DNA from: an uncultured Pelagibacteraceae bacterium | GTDB taxonomy: Bacteria; Pseudomonadota; Alphaproteobacteria; Pelagibacterales; Pelagibacteraceae | Length of the DNA: 64,000 nucleotides | Assembly: GCA_902556905.1 (NCBI GenBank) | Contig: CACDYK010000006.1 | Location: forward strand, 1-64,000 | Reading direction: 5' to 3' | Shown: one piece after another, positions 43,214 to 52,574 of the stretch | Layout: each line of letters begins with the position of its first letter | How positions within the stretch are numbered: the stretch's first letter is position 1 | The notes under the pieces: generated by a model | What the model saw: the letters and a program-made list of their open reading frames with translations, nothing else | What the model was told of the DNA's origin: nothing | Databases searched by the model: none | Program-made: the position numbers and the translations under genes

Positions 43214-44125
43214 TTAATTAACAAAAAAAGAGCCTCTAATTCTCAGCAATTCTCTAATTAATTCCTTATTTTCTTCAAAAGGTTTTCTTCCGTGTAACCA
43301 GAAGTAATTATTTGCAATAATAGAATTTCCAACTGGAAGCTTAGTAATAATTTTATTGTTACTCTCCTCTAAACTGTCTGATAATTTTTGTAAAAAATTT
43401 CCTTGTTCCATATTTTTTGGCTCTGGAAATTGATCTATATAAGAAATATGAGGTCTTCCCTCTTCATCTGATGAAAAAACAGGGTGCTCAACCTTATAAT
43501 CTATGTTTTTGCTTTTGGGTGATCCCCACATAAAATTTTGTTTACCAACTGGGTCACTAAATAAATCATCACAGTGCTCCCAATCGTCTAAGTGCAACAT
43601 TGCGGTCTCACCACCTTTTACATTCTCTTCATTTATTTTTGTCATTATTAACCAATCTGTAATTTCTTTTACATAAGTTCCATCTGTATGAAGATCCATA
43701 TTTCTATAAGCTTTTCTTAAATAAGAATCGCTTTTGTCTTCATGCTTGACTTCAAATCTTGCATAATATTTTCCAGCCATTGAGTCATGATTGGGTACAC
43801 CAATTAAATGAGCAATTGCAGTAGAAAGTTTTACTAAAAATTTATCATTAATTTTAGAAGTAATATTTTTAGGGCCAATTATAAAACATCCTGTATCCCT
43901 ATCTCTTAATATTTTATTCATTAGTTCACTTAATTTATTATTAGTTAAATCATCTAAACTTTTTGCAATGGTAAATCTGGTAAATGGTTTTAGTTCTAAT
44001 GCGGTTAGATCAAATTTGTTAAAAGGGAAGATTAGTTTTTTTATGATTTCATCATCTAAACTAATATTAATTATTCGTTTTGATTTTTCATGCTCATGTA
44101 TTTCAAGACCAGCTATATTTTGCAT
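43214..44125 (-). CDS. glaH: CsiD/GlaH-type glutarate 2-hydroxylase
   Basis: The 303-residue protein matches the CsiD family along its length: KYYARFEVKHEDKSDSYLR near 119-137, MDLHTDGTYVKEITD near 143-157 with iron ligands H146 and D148, HLDDWEHCDDLF near 197, YIDQFPEPK near 237 and FWLHGRKPF near 275-283 with distal His 278. CsiD uses 2-oxoglutarate, Fe(II) and oxygen to hydroxylate glutarate to L-2-hydroxyglutarate in lysine breakdown. Its LhgO partner is not in the window. It is flanked by two Liv transporters. Confidence 0.9.
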   Translation of the reverse strand: MQNIAGLEIHEHEKSKRIINISLDDEIIKKLIFPFNKFDLTALELKPFTRFTIAKSLDDLTNNKLSELMNKILRDRDTGCFIIGPKNITSKINDKFLVKLSTAIAHLIGVPNHDSMAGKYYARFEVKHEDKSDSYLRKAYRNMDLHTDGTYVKEITDWLIMTKINEENVKGGETAMLHLDDWEHCDDLFSDPVGKQNFMWGSPKSKNIDYKVEHPVFSSDEEGRPHISYIDQFPEPKNMEQGNFLQKLSDSLEESNNKIITKLPVGNSIIANNYFWLHGRKPFEENKELIRELLRIRGSFFVN

Positions 44126-44165
44126 AATAAATTCTAGGTTAACTTTATTAATAAATCAATTTTAT

Positions 44166-44489
44166 TTAAAAATAATTGCTTAAAATTGCCATACTGACAG
44201 CAGAAAAAATAGTTGGATAAACATAGTTTTTATTTGAAATAAAAAAAACAATTAAAGATAAAATTACAACAGCTAATCTACTTAAATAACTAGCATCAAT
44301 TAAAACTCCTACAGGAAAAATAATTGTTCTAGCAATTAGAGCAGCTAATGTTGCATAAGCTAAACAATTAAACCATTTAAATAATTTTGATGTTTCTTTA
44401 ATTCCTTCAGAACTTACTGCACCTAAAAATCTTGATAAAAAAGTTGCAAGTGATGTTACTAGGATTGCATAAACAATATTAGCTGACAT
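44166..44489 (-). CDS. azlD: AzlD-family branched-chain amino acid transport protein
   Basis: The 107-residue membrane protein has about four hydrophobic helices, the AzlD size, with TFLSRFLGAV near 17 and LAYATLAALIARTIIFPVG near 47-65. AzlD is the small partner of AzlC in amino acid export. It overlaps the end of the azlC gene by 11 bases, confirming the pair. Confidence 0.87.
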   Translation of the reverse strand: MSANIVYAILVTSLATFLSRFLGAVSSEGIKETSKLFKWFNCLAYATLAALIARTIIFPVGVLIDASYLSRLAVVILSLIVFFISNKNYVYPTIFSAVSMAILSNYF

Positions 44490-45183
44490 TTAATTCTCCA
44501 ATTAAATATGCGATTGAACCACCCACCAATCCACCTAATAAAATTGACCACTCTGGTGTTAAAAAATAAAAAATTGGTCCTAATATTAATCCAAGAATAA
44601 CTGATAAGGAAACCTGTATAGTTTTAGAAGCCCCAACCATCATACATAAAAAATAAATAGGATTTAAAATTGCTAATCCCATCATCAAATCTTTATTTAG
44701 ATATTCTGAAGAAAAAAAACCAATAAAAGTTCCAATTACCGCAATACTCCAGGTTGCAGTACCAATACCAATCCAATAATCAATACGTTGTTCTTTAGGT
44801 ATTGATTTGTAATTACTTTTCATGATTAACCAAGCAGAAACAGCAATAAAATGACATGAAAAATAATATTTCCACTTTGGCTGACTTTCATGCATCATCA
44901 AAGGGAATAACGATACGGCCATTGGATAAAGTCGGGCATTAACAAACCAAACAGCTAAAAAAATATTTAGCAAAGAAGCACCAACTAACAATGACTCTGC
45001 CATTACCAAAGAACCTGGCAAGGCATAAGTTAACATTGTAGAAAAAACACTCTCTTGAATATTAAATCCTAAATTTTTAAGTAAAGCTCCAATAGCAATA
45101 AAACAGCATCCTAATGCAATAGCGGGGCTATCATGTTTTAATATGGATTTATAACCTTTAAGAAAAAATTCTTTATTTATCAT
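44479..45183 (-). CDS. azlC: AzlC-family branched-chain amino acid permease
   Basis: The 234-residue permease has the AzlC pattern: a GALLKNLGFNIQESVFSTMLTYALPGSLVMAESL region near 32-66 and WFVNARLYPMAVSLFPLM near 78-96. Together with AzlD it exports branched-chain amino acids or analogues. It shares a one-base junction with the second livF, so it belongs to the second liv operon. Confidence 0.88.
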   Translation of the reverse strand: MINKEFFLKGYKSILKHDSPAIALGCCFIAIGALLKNLGFNIQESVFSTMLTYALPGSLVMAESLLVGASLLNIFLAVWFVNARLYPMAVSLFPLMMHESQPKWKYYFSCHFIAVSAWLIMKSNYKSIPKEQRIDYWIGIGTATWSIAVIGTFIGFFSSEYLNKDLMMGLAILNPIYFLCMMVGASKTIQVSLSVILGLILGPIFYFLTPEWSILLGGLVGGSIAYLIGELNVS

Positions 45184-45968
45184 CAGCCACCAAGAAATAG
45201 TCTACCTACGTCTGGATTTTCCAATAAATCATTTCCTTTTCCAGCAATGGCAGTTTGTCCTGACACTAAAACATAACCAATGTCAGCAAACTCCAGACCT
45301 TTCTTAGCATTTTGTTCAACAAGTATTATTGTTTTTTTTTCATTTTGTTGAAGATCTCTTAAAATTTCAAAAACCATATCTATATATCTTGGCTCTAATC
45401 CAATTGAAGGTTCATCTACCAATAACACTGATGGTTTCATAACAAGAGCTCTAGATATTTCTAGCAATCTTCTTTCTCCACCAGATAAAACTTTTGCAGG
45501 TTGTGTTCTTCTATTTCTTAATCTTTCATATTTTGCAAAAATCTTTTCAGCTTCCTCATAAGACTCGTCTGTTTTATCTTTGATATATCCACCCATTAAT
45601 AAATTTTCTTCAACTGTCATGTCTGGAAAAACAGAATTATCTTGAAGAATATAAGCTATCCCTACTGATTTTAATTTTTCAGCTGGTGATAAATTTGTAA
45701 TTTCTTTTCCTTCTATTTCTATTTGACCTGAAAAAATATTTGTAAATCCATAAATAGAATGAAGTATTGTAGATTTACCAGCTCCATTAGGGCCAATTAA
45801 ACATAACGATTGAGCTTTATTTACAAACAAATCAAAGTTATGCAAAATTTCCATTTTACCGTATCCAGCATTTAAACCTTTAATAGTTAAATGAATTTCA
45901 TCTGGAGATAATTTTTTTAAATCATCTGCTGTTGGAGCTTTTCCTAATACTTCATATTGGTTTGACAT
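45183..45968 (-). CDS. livF: Liv-type ABC transporter ATPase, LivF-like (second system)
   Basis: The 261-residue ATPase has a roughly 25-residue N-terminal extension (MSNQYEVLGKAPTADDLKKL), then Walker A GPNGAGKSTILHSIYG near 57-72, signature LSGGERRLLEISRALV near 158-173 and Walker B VLLVDEPSIGLEP near 177-189. It ends GKGNDLLENPDVGRLFLGG, typical of LivF. It overlaps the upstream livG by one base. Confidence 0.92.
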   Translation of the reverse strand: MSNQYEVLGKAPTADDLKKLSPDEIHLTIKGLNAGYGKMEILHNFDLFVNKAQSLCLIGPNGAGKSTILHSIYGFTNIFSGQIEIEGKEITNLSPAEKLKSVGIAYILQDNSVFPDMTVEENLLMGGYIKDKTDESYEEAEKIFAKYERLRNRRTQPAKVLSGGERRLLEISRALVMKPSVLLVDEPSIGLEPRYIDMVFEILRDLQQNEKKTIILVEQNAKKGLEFADIGYVLVSGQTAIAGKGNDLLENPDVGRLFLGG

Positions 45969-46708
45969 TATTGTGCCCCTAAATACGCATCTATAACACG
46001 TTTATCATTTTTAATTTCATCTGGAGAACCATTTGCTAGCATCTTTCCATGAGCTAGACAGAAAATATCTTCAGCTAATTGCATAATCACCCTCATATTA
46101 TGCTCGATAACTAGAAGAGTGATTCCAAAATCTTGGTTAACTTTGATTAATCTATCAATAATCCCGTTAATCAATGTAGGGTTAATTCCTGCTGTTGGCT
46201 CATCCAATAGTAGCATCTCAGGTTCATTCATTAAAGCCATAGCAAGCTCTAATAATTTTTGCTGCCCAAAAGATAAATCTCCTGCTCTTAATTTTCTTTT
46301 TTGATACAAACCTACAAAATTTAATAAATTTTCTGCTCTTTCATTAAGCTCTTTAGGAATTTTTGAAAATATAGACATTATATTTGCATCACTATCTTTA
46401 TGGCTAATAAGCATGTTTTCTACACAGTTTAGCTTGCCGTAAATTCGAGTTTGTTGAAATGTTCTTAATAACCCAAGTTTTGCAATAATTGGGACAGGTA
46501 ACTCTGAAACTTCTTTACCATTAAATTTGATAGAACCATTATCTATTGGATATGTTCCAACAATAGAATTAAATAATGTAGTTTTTCCTGATCCATTTGG
46601 ACCAATCAAACCTACAATTTTGCCTTTTTCAACATTCATTGAAATATCAACATTAGCTTTTACACCACCAAATGATTTACTTACGTTGCTTACTTCTAAA
46701 ATACTCAT
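45968..46708 (-). CDS. livG: Liv-type ABC transporter ATPase, LivG-like (second system)
   Basis: The 246-residue protein has Walker A GPNGSGKTTLFNSIVG near 35-50, signature LSFGQQKLLELAMALM near 144-159 (Phe replaces the first Gly of LSGGQ, as is common in LivG) and Walker B MLLLDEPTAGINP near 163-175. It ends VIDAYLGAQ as expected. It overlaps livM by four bases. Confidence 0.92.
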   Translation of the reverse strand: MSILEVSNVSKSFGGVKANVDISMNVEKGKIVGLIGPNGSGKTTLFNSIVGTYPIDNGSIKFNGKEVSELPVPIIAKLGLLRTFQQTRIYGKLNCVENMLISHKDSDANIMSIFSKIPKELNERAENLLNFVGLYQKRKLRAGDLSFGQQKLLELAMALMNEPEMLLLDEPTAGINPTLINGIIDRLIKVNQDFGITLLVIEHNMRVIMQLAEDIFCLAHGKMLANGSPDEIKNDKRVIDAYLGAQ

Positions 46709-47757
46709 TTAAGTTCTACCTGTGCTTTTCGATCTGCTTCATCTACAACTTCCCCAAATCTTTCTGGGTATTTTTCTCTCAACCAACCCATAATTCCCTC
46801 TGGGAAATATATTACAATTACAACAATTAAAACTCCAAGAGCTACGTACTGCCAGCCCAAGAAGAATGTCCAAAAGCCTTCTTTAAAAATATGAAATATA
46901 GTTGCTCCAATAACTGGTCCCCATAAAGTTCCTTTACCACCTAAAATTGCCATTAAAACCATGAACACTCCCATTTCTCTTCCATCGAATGCAACATCGG
47001 TTGAGTCAATGTAACCAACTAATCCTCCCATGATTCCTCCAGCTAAACCACAAAAGAAAGCTGATATCATCCAACCAATGATTTTATATTTCATAGTTTG
47101 AATTCCCATAGCTTCTGCTTTATCTTCGTTATCTCTTATTGCATTCAAGATTAATTTGAATCGAGTAGAGTAAATTGATTTAACAGATATAAAAGTTAGT
47201 ACTAAAACTAAAAAGCTTAAAAAATAAAAAAACTCTCCTCGTGCTTCTAAATCTCCAACTTCAGGGAATGGAGGAGTTGTAAAGCCTTGACCTGCTCCTA
47301 TAATTTCTATTCCACCCGAAATCTCTCCAGCCGCAACTCCTAAACCTAAAGTGCAAATTGCAAAATAATGTCCTCTTAATCCTAGAATTGCATATCCAAT
47401 TAGACCAGCAACTATTGTTGGGACTATTGCAGCAACTACAAGTCCATATGCCATACCTTGGAAAAATTGACTAGGAGTATGTACGAAAGTTTTTTCTCCG
47501 CCACTTTCAGTCCATTCAGCTAAAGGGAAAAACATCCCAACTTGAACTGAGGCACATAAATACATTCCAAGACCATAGAATAGAATATTACCAAACGTAT
47601 TATAACCCATTTCACCACCCTGAATATTCCAAGTCAAAGCTAGTACAATGAGTATACAAAGTATAGATAATTGAACCTTAAAGGCAGGTAATACAAATGG
47701 TGCAACTACTCCAAAGATTAATATTGCAGCGTATAATATAATATTTTTATTTATCAT
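46705..47757 (-). CDS. livM: Liv-type ABC transporter permease, LivM-like (second system)
   Basis: The 350-residue permease has normal LivM length, with LALTWNIQGGEMGYNTFGNILFYGLGMYL near 39-67 and the coupling loop RFKLILNAIRDNEDKAEAMGIQTMKYK near 203-229. GGKGTLWGPVIGATIF near 273 is the conserved last block. ATGA overlap with livH and four-base overlap with livG place it in the second liv operon. Confidence 0.92.
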   Translation of the reverse strand: MINKNIILYAAILIFGVVAPFVLPAFKVQLSILCILIVLALTWNIQGGEMGYNTFGNILFYGLGMYLCASVQVGMFFPLAEWTESGGEKTFVHTPSQFFQGMAYGLVVAAIVPTIVAGLIGYAILGLRGHYFAICTLGLGVAAGEISGGIEIIGAGQGFTTPPFPEVGDLEARGEFFYFLSFLVLVLTFISVKSIYSTRFKLILNAIRDNEDKAEAMGIQTMKYKIIGWMISAFFCGLAGGIMGGLVGYIDSTDVAFDGREMGVFMVLMAILGGKGTLWGPVIGATIFHIFKEGFWTFFLGWQYVALGVLIVVIVIYFPEGIMGWLREKYPERFGEVVDEADRKAQVELK

Positions 47758-48647
47758 TTTAGGTACTCTCTTTTTTTAGAAAGTTTAAATCTTCGATAAA
47801 CTAAAATTAAAACTAGCAACATAAAAACAGAACCAATTCTGAATTCTGTTCCAAGAATATAATCTGCAAATTCTTCAAATACTCCAAGACCCATACCTGA
47901 AACTGCAACACCAGGTAAATTTCCTAATCCAGCAATAATAACAATCATGAAAGATCTTATTGTATAAGGTAGCCCCATATAAGGATGAATTGTAAATGTA
48001 ATAGCTACTAATGCTCCAGCTACACCACAAAGTGCTGCATTAATACCAAAAGTAGCTGCATAAACTTTTTCAGTATCAACACCTAAAATTTTTGCTGCTC
48101 TAGCATTTTGTGCTGTTGCTCTAATTGCACGACCTAACTTTGATTTTCTCATGTAAATAACAAGACCTATAGCAAAAATAATACTTATGATTGCTGCAAA
48201 TATTTTTGAATTTGGTAATGTCACTGAATTATTAAACAACATTGTTGTTCCAAATTCAGAATTTGCAAGAACAACATCTGCACCAAAAGCAAAGTTCATT
48301 AATTGCATGAAAAGTATACTTATTCCAAACGTAGCTAGTATCGATATGAATAAATCTCTATCTACAACTTTATTGATGACTAATTTATAAAGACCTACAC
48401 CTACAAAATACATTATAGCAGGTGCTACTATCACTCCTAAAGCTGGGTGTATTCCTGATAGATACATAAAATAAGTAATGTAACCTCCAAGAATTACTAA
48501 ATCTCCTTGAGCTATATTAATTATATTCATTACTCCCCATTGAAGAGCCATTCCATATGCAATAAGTGCAAATAAAATTCCAAGCAATATTCCATCTAAT
48601 GATGCTTGAACCATTAATATTGGTACTTGAAATATAAGTAGATCCAT
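47754..48647 (-). CDS. livH: Liv-type ABC transporter permease, LivH-like (second system)
   Basis: A full-length 297-residue LivH with LIAYGMALQWGVMNIINIAQGDLVILGGY near 28-56 and the coupling loop KLGRAIRATAQNARAAKILGVD near 170-191. It shows what the intact form of the frameshifted livH at 39898-40909 should look like. It begins 27 bases after the terminator-like hairpin that follows the binding-protein gene. Confidence 0.93.
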   Translation of the reverse strand: MDLLIFQVPILMVQASLDGILLGILFALIAYGMALQWGVMNIINIAQGDLVILGGYITYFMYLSGIHPALGVIVAPAIMYFVGVGLYKLVINKVVDRDLFISILATFGISILFMQLMNFAFGADVVLANSEFGTTMLFNNSVTLPNSKIFAAIISIIFAIGLVIYMRKSKLGRAIRATAQNARAAKILGVDTEKVYAATFGINAALCGVAGALVAITFTIHPYMGLPYTIRSFMIVIIAGLGNLPGVAVSGMGLGVFEEFADYILGTEFRIGSVFMLLVLILVYRRFKLSKKREYLK

Positions 48648-48673
48648 AATTTTTTATTGAGACTTTCTATATA

Positions 48674-48703
48674 AAAATGCCCCCTATTACTAGGGAGCAT
48701 TTT
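48674..48703 (-). terminator. Terminator/attenuator between livK and livH
   Basis: On the minus strand, AAAATGCTCCCTA pairs with TAGGGGGCATTTT (13 pairs with one G-T) around the loop GTAA and ends in a T run. It sits between the binding-protein gene and the transporter genes of the same operon, so partial read-through would give more binding protein than membrane subunits. Confidence 0.88.
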
Positions 48704-48715
48704 GCAAATTAGATA

Positions 48716-49951
48716 TTATCTTTGAGACCAAGAAGGAATTGGGTGTATTAACTCAGCTGAGGCCCATTTAGTAGGAGCTACAACTTTGTTTTCACATTTA
48801 TCCCCATCACACATAACTTGGAATAACACCATTGGCTTGTCAACATTCTGACCACCTTCTGCAAATTTTATGTTTCCATAAAAAGTTTGCATATTGGTAT
48901 CAGCAAGTGCATCTCTTACTTTAACTTTGTCAAAAGAGTTTGCTCTTTCAAATGCATCTTTAAAAACCAATAAAGCTGCTGAAGACTCAGCTGCTTGATA
49001 AGGAGGTGCATAACCGAACTCTTTAGTAAAGTCAGCATCATAAGTCATGCCGTCTTTAAAAAAGTTATCTTTATAAGTTAAAGTCTTATGCCATTGTGAA
49101 GCACATAATGCATACTGAGAATTTTTACCATGTTGTTTTGATAATTTCGCAGCATCACAGTGTGTCATTGCAAGCATTGGTACGTCAACTTTCATTTCAG
49201 CAATTTGTCTAATTGCTGTCAAAGCACCTTTAGTATGACCAGAAACTACTAGAACATCTGGTTTAACAGCTTTAACTTTTGCTAAAGTTGCTGCCATATC
49301 ATTTAGTTCTTTTGGTAGTTTGTCGTCAATTACTTTTTTAGATCCAGTTCTTTTGATTGCATCTAAAACACCTAATCTTACATCTTGAGAAAAAGCATCT
49401 TGTTCAAATGCCATTGCAACAGATACCGGTTTACCATTATTTTTCTCAACAGCTAAATCGATAGCTACATCAAGATATAAATTTGCTGGTGCAAGCACTG
49501 CAAAAAGATATTTGTAACCTTTAGTGAACAAAGATCTTGAAGCACCGTTTGCTTCAACCATTGGTACACCATACTTTTCAGTTACAGGAGCTATTGCTTT
49601 AGTCAATCCTGAGCTGTATGGCCCAAGCATAAACTCAACTCCATCTTGTTTGATTAATCTTTCTGCAAGTTGCGCTGCTCTTTTTGGGTTTGACTCATCA
49701 TCATAATAAATGATTTCAAACTTATAAGTTTTTCCACCAACCTTAACACCACCCATGCTATTAATTCTATCAACGGCCATATTGTAACCGTTTTGAGTAT
49801 GAACACCATTAGAAGAGTATTTACCAGTTAGTGAAATAGCAGATCCTAAAACTATCTTGTCACCTACAACTTTTGCAAAAGATGTAACTGATGAAGATAA
49901 TAAAATTGCTAATGCAGAAACAAAACTTAAGATAATTTTATTTAATTTCAT
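48716..49951 (-). CDS. Liv-type ABC transporter periplasmic binding protein (second system)
   Basis: The 411-residue protein has a signal peptide (IILSFVSALAILLSSSVTSFA) and the Peripla_BP_6 fold: VLGSAISLTGKYSSNG near 35-50, YYDDESNPKRAAQLAERLI near 72-90 and FMLGPYSSGLTKAIAPV near 97-113. It is preceded by the ribosome site AGAGGAAA. As first gene before the hairpin and livHMGF it is the binding protein of the second Liv transporter. Ligand undetermined; amino acids or amides are the family norm. Confidence 0.92.
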   Translation of the reverse strand: MKLNKIILSFVSALAILLSSSVTSFAKVVGDKIVLGSAISLTGKYSSNGVHTQNGYNMAVDRINSMGGVKVGGKTYKFEIIYYDDESNPKRAAQLAERLIKQDGVEFMLGPYSSGLTKAIAPVTEKYGVPMVEANGASRSLFTKGYKYLFAVLAPANLYLDVAIDLAVEKNNGKPVSVAMAFEQDAFSQDVRLGVLDAIKRTGSKKVIDDKLPKELNDMAATLAKVKAVKPDVLVVSGHTKGALTAIRQIAEMKVDVPMLAMTHCDAAKLSKQHGKNSQYALCASQWHKTLTYKDNFFKDGMTYDADFTKEFGYAPPYQAAESSAALLVFKDAFERANSFDKVKVRDALADTNMQTFYGNIKFAEGGQNVDKPMVLFQVMCDGDKCENKVVAPTKWASAELIHPIPSWSQR

Positions 49952-50041
49952 TTTATTTCCTCTGGTTATTAATTAATTAATGATTGATTAAATAAAGAAA
50001 TTGACCTTAATGCAAGAGGCAATAAGAACCACGTATTTATG

Positions 50042-50656
50042 TTAATATTGCTGAGTTATAACTATTATCAATGCAATTATTAGTAAAACGCACGCTGAAA
50101 TTGTATTAATAACTTTGGGGTTTGCTTTAATCCAAACAATTAGTTTTCTTGCAAGCACCGCGTAAGCAATTAAGGATAAAAAATCTAAAACAACATAAGT
50201 TGTGATCAAAATAAAAAATTGAGCAATATAATTTGCACTAAAATCGATAAATTGGGGAAATATTAATGGAAAAAACATCCATGCCTTTGGACTTGTGCCT
50301 GCAACTAAAAAACCATCTCTGTAAAAAGAAAATAAACTTTTTGATAAAACGTTGTCTGAATTTATATCTTTTGGTTTTGATTTATAGAGATCATAAGAAA
50401 GATATAAAATATAAGTTACTCCAACCCATTTAAAAATATTTAAAAAATTTGGATTATCGACAAAAAAAGATCCAATTACAAAAATTACTAAGGTCGCCTG
50501 TATAAAATTTGCTGTCACATCTCCTAATGCCGTCCAGATACATTTTTGAATTCCATAATTCATAGAATAAGAAATGATTACAATTCTAGGTGTACCTGGG
50601 GTGATGAATAGAAATAAAATTATTTGTAAAAATAAAAAGTAATTTAGGGGGTACAT
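50042..50656 (-). CDS. LysE/RhtB-family exporter
   Basis: The 204-residue protein has about six hydrophobic helices and the LysE family pattern: ILFLFITPGTPRIVIISYSMNYGIQKCIWTALGD near 12-45 and GFLVAGTSPKAWMFFPLIFPQF near 114-135. The family exports amino acids. It is a separate transcription unit about 90 bases downstream of the binding-protein promoter region, in the same direction but upstream of it. Confidence 0.87.
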   Translation of the reverse strand: MYPLNYFLFLQIILFLFITPGTPRIVIISYSMNYGIQKCIWTALGDVTANFIQATLVIFVIGSFFVDNPNFLNIFKWVGVTYILYLSYDLYKSKPKDINSDNVLSKSLFSFYRDGFLVAGTSPKAWMFFPLIFPQFIDFSANYIAQFFILITTYVVLDFLSLIAYAVLARKLIVWIKANPKVINTISACVLLIIALIIVITQQY

Positions 50657-50776
50657 GTTATAGAAGATAGTCCAAAAAAACCGGGAGCTAAAGATGGCTA
50701 AGATGGACTATCAGATATATTAATATCATGCTCTAAAAAAAATGCATTAATCTTTTTTTTCAAATATAAAGGATTT

Positions 50777-51073
50777 ATGAAAAAAAAAGGTCACACCCCT
50801 ATCACCAAAGTCAAAAATCCAGAGCCGGATGTAAATGACCCAGATTGGGTCATATGGGCAGCATGGGCTGATCGGATTACCTTTGAAGAGATAGAAAAAA
50901 AAACAGGCAAAACAGAATCTGAAGTAATTAGGATTATGAGGAGATCTGTAAAACCTTCTTCATTTAGATTATGGAGAAAAAGAGTTAATCAAAAAAGTAT
51001 AAAACATAGAAAAAAATTTGAATATTCTAGAAAAGAAATAACTAGTAAATTGAAAAAGAATGATTATTTATAA
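50777..51073 (+). CDS. DUF2805/TIGR03643 family protein
   Basis: The 98-residue protein has DPDWVIWAAWADRITFEEIEKKTG near 22-45 followed by ESEVIRIMRRSVKPSSFRLWRKRV near 48-71, the DUF2805 signature; the first half looks like a helix-turn-helix. The C-terminus is basic. A nucleic-acid-binding role is plausible but not shown. It precedes a glutaredoxin gene by three bases. Confidence 0.85.
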   Translation: MKKKGHTPITKVKNPEPDVNDPDWVIWAAWADRITFEEIEKKTGKTESEVIRIMRRSVKPSSFRLWRKRVNQKSIKHRKKFEYSRKEITSKLKKNDYL

Positions 51074-51076
51074 TAT

Positions 51077-51331
51077 ATGAAATCGGTAACAATTTATACA
51101 GGTCCTCTTTGCAATTATTGTGATGCAGCAAAAAGATTGCTAGCTAGAAATAATATTGAATATAAAGAAATTAATATTGCTACAGTTGATGGTGCAATGG
51201 ATGAAATGATTAAAAAAGCTAATGGTAAAAGAACTATTCCTCAAATTTTTTTTGATGATCAGCACATTGGTGGTTACGATGAAACAAGAGCATTAGAAAA
51301 AGAAGATAAACTGCAAGATCTTCTAAAATAA
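51077..51331 (+). CDS. grxC: Glutaredoxin 3-like
   Basis: The 84-residue protein is a complete glutaredoxin. The redox site is CNYC (GPLCNYCDAAKRLL) at about 12-15, where the usual form is CPYC. The glutathione-binding TIPQIFFDDQHIGGYDE is near 54-70. It reduces disulfides with glutathione in the cytoplasm. The stop lies directly before the stop of the convergent oxygenase gene. Confidence 0.93.
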   Translation: MKSVTIYTGPLCNYCDAAKRLLARNNIEYKEINIATVDGAMDEMIKKANGKRTIPQIFFDDQHIGGYDETRALEKEDKLQDLLK

Positions 51332-52570
51332 TTAATTACTATCTTCTAAAACTAATTGTTTTTTTGCTATAGAACTTAAATTTTCTAATTTTACTCTACC
51401 TTTATAATTAATTTCATAATCTTCTGGCGCAAAATCAGGTGGGCTCTTACCTTCTAAAAATTTTTTTGATTGTTTTAGTGTATAATCAAGGTTTTTCTTA
51501 CAGTATGGAGTTGCACCAACGTAAACAACATTAGAATAGTTTTTTCCTAAATGTTTATCCTCAACAGCATGAACGATATCTGGATGCCACCAAATTGTAT
51601 CTCCTGGGTTCATTTTTGGAATTGAAACTAAACCTTTTAAAAGTAATTCATGATAATCTTTGTTTACTGACAAAGCTTTGCCAAGTTTTGAACCACATAA
51701 TTCATTTTTAGGAACATCGTCAAGTAAAGCCCTAGTTAAAATATAAGCCATCCCTTTTGTAATCGGAATTAATTGTAAAGTTCCATCATTTGGTCCTTGT
51801 TCAGTCAATGCAGTCCAACCTTGAAAAGTTCTAAATACATGCGCAACTGCTGGAGATTCAAATTCCTTGGTTTTATCCCTATATTTTGCATCAAATGGAT
51901 CATATTTTTTAAAGTTGTCTGAAAATATATTTTTATAAATTTTTTGATAAGAACTATCTATCCATCTTTCAACAGATCCTGCATCACAATGGGGGGATAA
52001 ACCTAACGTATCATCTCCTGGCTCTCTTCTTCTTACTCTGTCAGCATAAGATAATTCTCTATTAGGATCAAAAACCTTATATTCGTCATTTTCATATACC
52101 CAAAGATTATTAAGCCATTTTTTAACTTTAGCCATTTCTTCAGAATGTCTAATCTCAATTTGAGCTTTAGACCAATACAAACCATATATTTGGGGCTTTC
52201 CCGATTTTAAATCACTAAAATATTTATCTAAGCCTACCTTTTTTTTTTGATCCTCATAATATCCGTTACCTTCAATATATTCCTCTAATTCTTTATTAAT
52301 TTTTACTATTTTATTATCCTCAAAAACGTCTCGAATAATTAGACAACCTCTTTTATGGATATTTTCTATTGTTTTACTATCAACTAGATCAAGCTCACCA
52401 TAAGAAATTTCAGGAATTATTGATTTTGAAGAATTCTTAAGAATTTCTATTTCTGCAATTTCCTTTTTTATAAATTCCTCAATTTTTTTAAAATTTAAAA
52501 CATAATCCTTAGATTTATTTCTTAATTTTTTTTTTGATGCTATTATCTGATCAGATAATTGATCATTCAT
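51332..52570 (-). CDS. DUF1479 (YbiU-like) putative 2-OG/Fe(II) oxygenase
   Basis: The 412-residue protein follows the DUF1479 pattern: KRGCLIIRDVF near 73-83, YGLYWSKAQIEIRHSEEM near 129-146, LGLSPHCDAGSVERWID near 189-205 and DTIWWHPDIVHAVED near 340-354. H194 and D196 with a later His form a plausible iron site. The enzymatic reaction of this family is not known to me. It is tail-to-tail with the glutaredoxin gene and four bases upstream of nothing on its own strand except the secreted protein gene. Confidence 0.85.
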   Translation of the reverse strand: MNDQLSDQIIASKKKLRNKSKDYVLNFKKIEEFIKKEIAEIEILKNSSKSIIPEISYGELDLVDSKTIENIHKRGCLIIRDVFEDNKIVKINKELEEYIEGNGYYEDQKKKVGLDKYFSDLKSGKPQIYGLYWSKAQIEIRHSEEMAKVKKWLNNLWVYENDEYKVFDPNRELSYADRVRRREPGDDTLGLSPHCDAGSVERWIDSSYQKIYKNIFSDNFKKYDPFDAKYRDKTKEFESPAVAHVFRTFQGWTALTEQGPNDGTLQLIPITKGMAYILTRALLDDVPKNELCGSKLGKALSVNKDYHELLLKGLVSIPKMNPGDTIWWHPDIVHAVEDKHLGKNYSNVVYVGATPYCKKNLDYTLKQSKKFLEGKSPPDFAPEDYEINYKGRVKLENLSSIAKKQLVLEDSN

Positions 52571-52574
52571 TTTT

